Positions 62,674 through 64,000 of a stretch of 64,000 nucleotides of DNA are shown piece by piece (within the stretch, counting starts at the first letter, position 1; the number at the start of each line of letters is the position of its first letter). Origin of the DNA: Roseomonas marmotae (GTDB lineage: Bacteria; Pseudomonadota; Alphaproteobacteria; Acetobacterales; Acetobacteraceae); the NCBI RefSeq assembly GCF_017654485.1, contig NZ_CP061091.1, positions 2,548,501-2,612,500 of the forward strand. Direction: 5' to 3'. A program made the position numbers and the translations under genes. Under the pieces are notes generated by a model, which saw nothing but the letters and a program-made list of their open reading frames with translations, did no database searches and had not been told where the DNA came from.

Positions 62674-63864
62674 ATGAAGCCGTTGAACGCCTTGCTCTCC
62701 GCCACCGGCACCACCGTCTTCACCGTCATGTCGGCCCTGGCCGTCCAGCACGGCTCCATCAATCTGGGTCAGGGCTTCCCCGACTACGAGGGGCCTGAGG
62801 ATGTCGTGAAGGCCGCCGCCGACGCGCTGCTGGACAACCGCAACCAGTATCCGCCCATGACCGGCCTGCCGGAACTGCGCCAAGCCGTGGCCGAGGCGAA
62901 CCGCCGCTTCTATGGGCTGGAGATAGACCCGGCCAGCGAGGTCGTCGTCACCTCCGGCGCCACCGAGGCCCTGACCGCCTGCCTGATGGCCGTGCTGAAC
63001 CCCGGCGACGAGGTCGTGCTCTTCGAGCCGCTCTACGACACCTATCTTCCGGTCGTGCGGATGCTGGGCGCGGTGCCGAAGCTGGTGCGCCTGACGCCGC
63101 CGAAATGGGAGCTGCCGCGCGAGGCCCTCTCCGCCGCCTTCGGTCCCAAGACCAAGGCGGTGCTGCTGAACACGCCGCTGAACCCCGCCAGCAAGGTCTT
63201 CACCGCCGCCGAGCTGGCTTTCATCGCCGAGCTGCTGCAGCGCCACGATGCCTATGCCATCTGCGACGAGGTCTATGAGCACCTGACCTTCGACGGCTGG
63301 AAGCACATCCCGCTGATGACCCTGCCGGGCATGCGCGCCCGCTGCATGCGCGTCGGCTCCGCTGGCAAGACCTTCAGCCTCACGGGCTGGAAGGTGGGCT
63401 ACGTCACCTGCGACGCCAGCCTCGCCCCCAATGTCGCCAAGGCACATCAGCTGCTGACCTTCACCACCCCGCCCAACCTGCAGCGGGCGGTGGCCGTCGG
63501 GCTCCGCAAGGACGACAGCTACTTCGAGACCCTTTCCGCCGAGTTGCAGGCCAAGCGGGACCGGCTGGCCACGGGGCTGGAGAAGCTGGGCTTCGGCGTG
63601 CTGCCAGCCCAGGGCAGCTATTTCATCACCGCCGACTTCTCGCCGCTCGGCTTCTCGGGCGATGACGTGGCCTTCTGCCGCCATATCACCGAGGCCGCGA
63701 AGGTCACGGCGATCCCCGTCTCCGCCTTCTACGACAATTCGGCGGATGCGCCGAAGCACTATGCCCGCTTCGCCTTCTGCAAGAACGACGCCGTGCTGGA
63801 CGAGGCCCTGGCCCGCCTCGCGGTCTGGAAGGCCGGACGCGCGCCTTCCGCCGTGGCAGTCTGA
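62674..63864 (+). CDS. PLP-dependent aminotransferase (class I/II)
   Basis: A 396-residue fold-type I aminotransferase with INLGQGFPDYEGP, NQYPPMTGLPELR, VTSGATEALTACL, CDEVYEHLTFDG and the PLP lysine K232 in GSAGKTFSLTGWKVGY. This pattern is that of the YbdL/kynurenine aminotransferase-like group, which acts on methionine, aromatic or broad-range amino acids. It is divergent from glnB and ends at a strong hairpin. Exact substrate unknown. Confidence 0.87.
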   Translation: MKPLNALLSATGTTVFTVMSALAVQHGSINLGQGFPDYEGPEDVVKAAADALLDNRNQYPPMTGLPELRQAVAEANRRFYGLEIDPASEVVVTSGATEALTACLMAVLNPGDEVVLFEPLYDTYLPVVRMLGAVPKLVRLTPPKWELPREALSAAFGPKTKAVLLNTPLNPASKVFTAAELAFIAELLQRHDAYAICDEVYEHLTFDGWKHIPLMTLPGMRARCMRVGSAGKTFSLTGWKVGYVTCDASLAPNVAKAHQLLTFTTPPNLQRAVAVGLRKDDSYFETLSAELQAKRDRLATGLEKLGFGVLPAQGSYFITADFSPLGFSGDDVAFCRHITEAAKVTAIPVSAFYDNSADAPKHYARFAFCKNDAVLDEALARLAVWKAGRAPSAVAV

Positions 63865-63874
63865 ACCGACGCCC

Positions 63875-63904
63875 ACCCCCGCCCGGCCGGAACCGGGCGG
63901 GGGT
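63875..63904. terminator. GC-rich hairpin after the aminotransferase
   Basis: An 11-bp perfect GC stem (63876-63886 with 63893-63903), extended by one A-T pair, with a 6-base loop. It lies between convergent genes and has no T-run; likely bidirectional. Confidence 0.65.
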
Positions 63905-63913
63905 CTCACGGGC

Positions 63914-64000
63914 TCAGCCCGCGATCATCCGCTTCGCCACCGCCTCACCGATCATCACACAGGTGAAATGCGTATTGGCACGGCAATCCGCCGGCATGAT
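63914..64000 (-). CDS. C-terminus of a GMC-like oxidoreductase (partial)
   Basis: Only the last 28 residues are inside the window, ending at a TGA read from 63916. They read IMPADCRANTHFTCVMIGEA and continue VAKRMIAG. This resembles the terminal helix of GMC-family FAD oxidoreductases (choline/alcohol dehydrogenase type), where MP, a conserved N-T and an IGE helix occur in this order. The fragment is short, so the assignment is tentative. Confidence 0.5.
   Translation of the reverse strand: MMPADCRANTHFTCVMIGEAVAKRMIAG

Overview
This 64 kb window is very GC-rich chromosomal DNA with strong third-position GC bias. Long antisense open frames over real genes are a by-product of that bias. The gene content (CYP152 peroxygenase, two HyuA/HyuB pairs, DctA/DctBD, an Anbu cluster, PII-GlnA, ligase-exonuclease pair) fits an environmental alphaproteobacterium, most likely Acetobacteraceae close to Roseomonas. 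That placement rests on overall protein character, not on a marker gene. No phage, plasmid or CRISPR locus is seen. The only clear mobile elements are one IS630-family and one IS5-family insertion sequence.

Layout. 1-6.2 kb: end of a class I aldolase gene, thiE, a secreted CHAP protein, RidA, an MFS exporter, a lipoprotein and a CYP152-type P450. 6.2-14.7 kb: an amino-sugar-like locus with divergent operons. ROK regulator/kinase, nagB and a fused ABC ATPase run on the minus strand. The solute-binding protein, two permeases and a Gfo/Idh oxidoreductase run on the plus strand. 14.7-19.9 kb: the two insertion sequences bracket an acetyltransferase, an amidase and a small secreted protein. 20-34.5 kb: a long minus-strand catabolic run with an upstream divergent IclR regulator. 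It holds HyuA/HyuB, an orphan binding protein, an SDR, a three-subunit flavin/iron-sulfur dehydrogenase, a DUF1206 protein, a small-molecule kinase and a second HyuA/HyuB pair.

35-41 kb: C4-dicarboxylate uptake. dctA has a consensus sigma-54 promoter and a distal palindrome that fits a DctD site. dctB and dctD lie divergently. 41-49.3 kb: NTF2-like protein, an LpxL-like acyltransferase with an adjoining P450, TelA/XpaC with a tiny membrane protein, PhoX with a Pho box, and BenE. 49.3-58.9 kb: tRNA-His, a DUF1328 protein, DNA ligase plus exonuclease, a DUF1194 protein, the ATP-grasp/alpha-E/Anbu operon, a PEP-CTERM-like protein and a transglycosylase-like protein. 58.9-64 kb: NCS2 purine permease, glnA, glnB, an aminotransferase and the tail of a GMC-like oxidoreductase.

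Taken together the window is mostly nutrient acquisition and catabolism (amino sugars, cyclic amides or related N-compounds, dicarboxylates, phosphate, purines, aromatic acids) with nitrogen-control genes. Its best-supported regulatory signals are the sigma-54/DctD arrangement and the Pho box. The least understood parts are the Hyu/flavoenzyme operon, the small protein in the TelA operon, and several structured AT-rich intergenic stretches.
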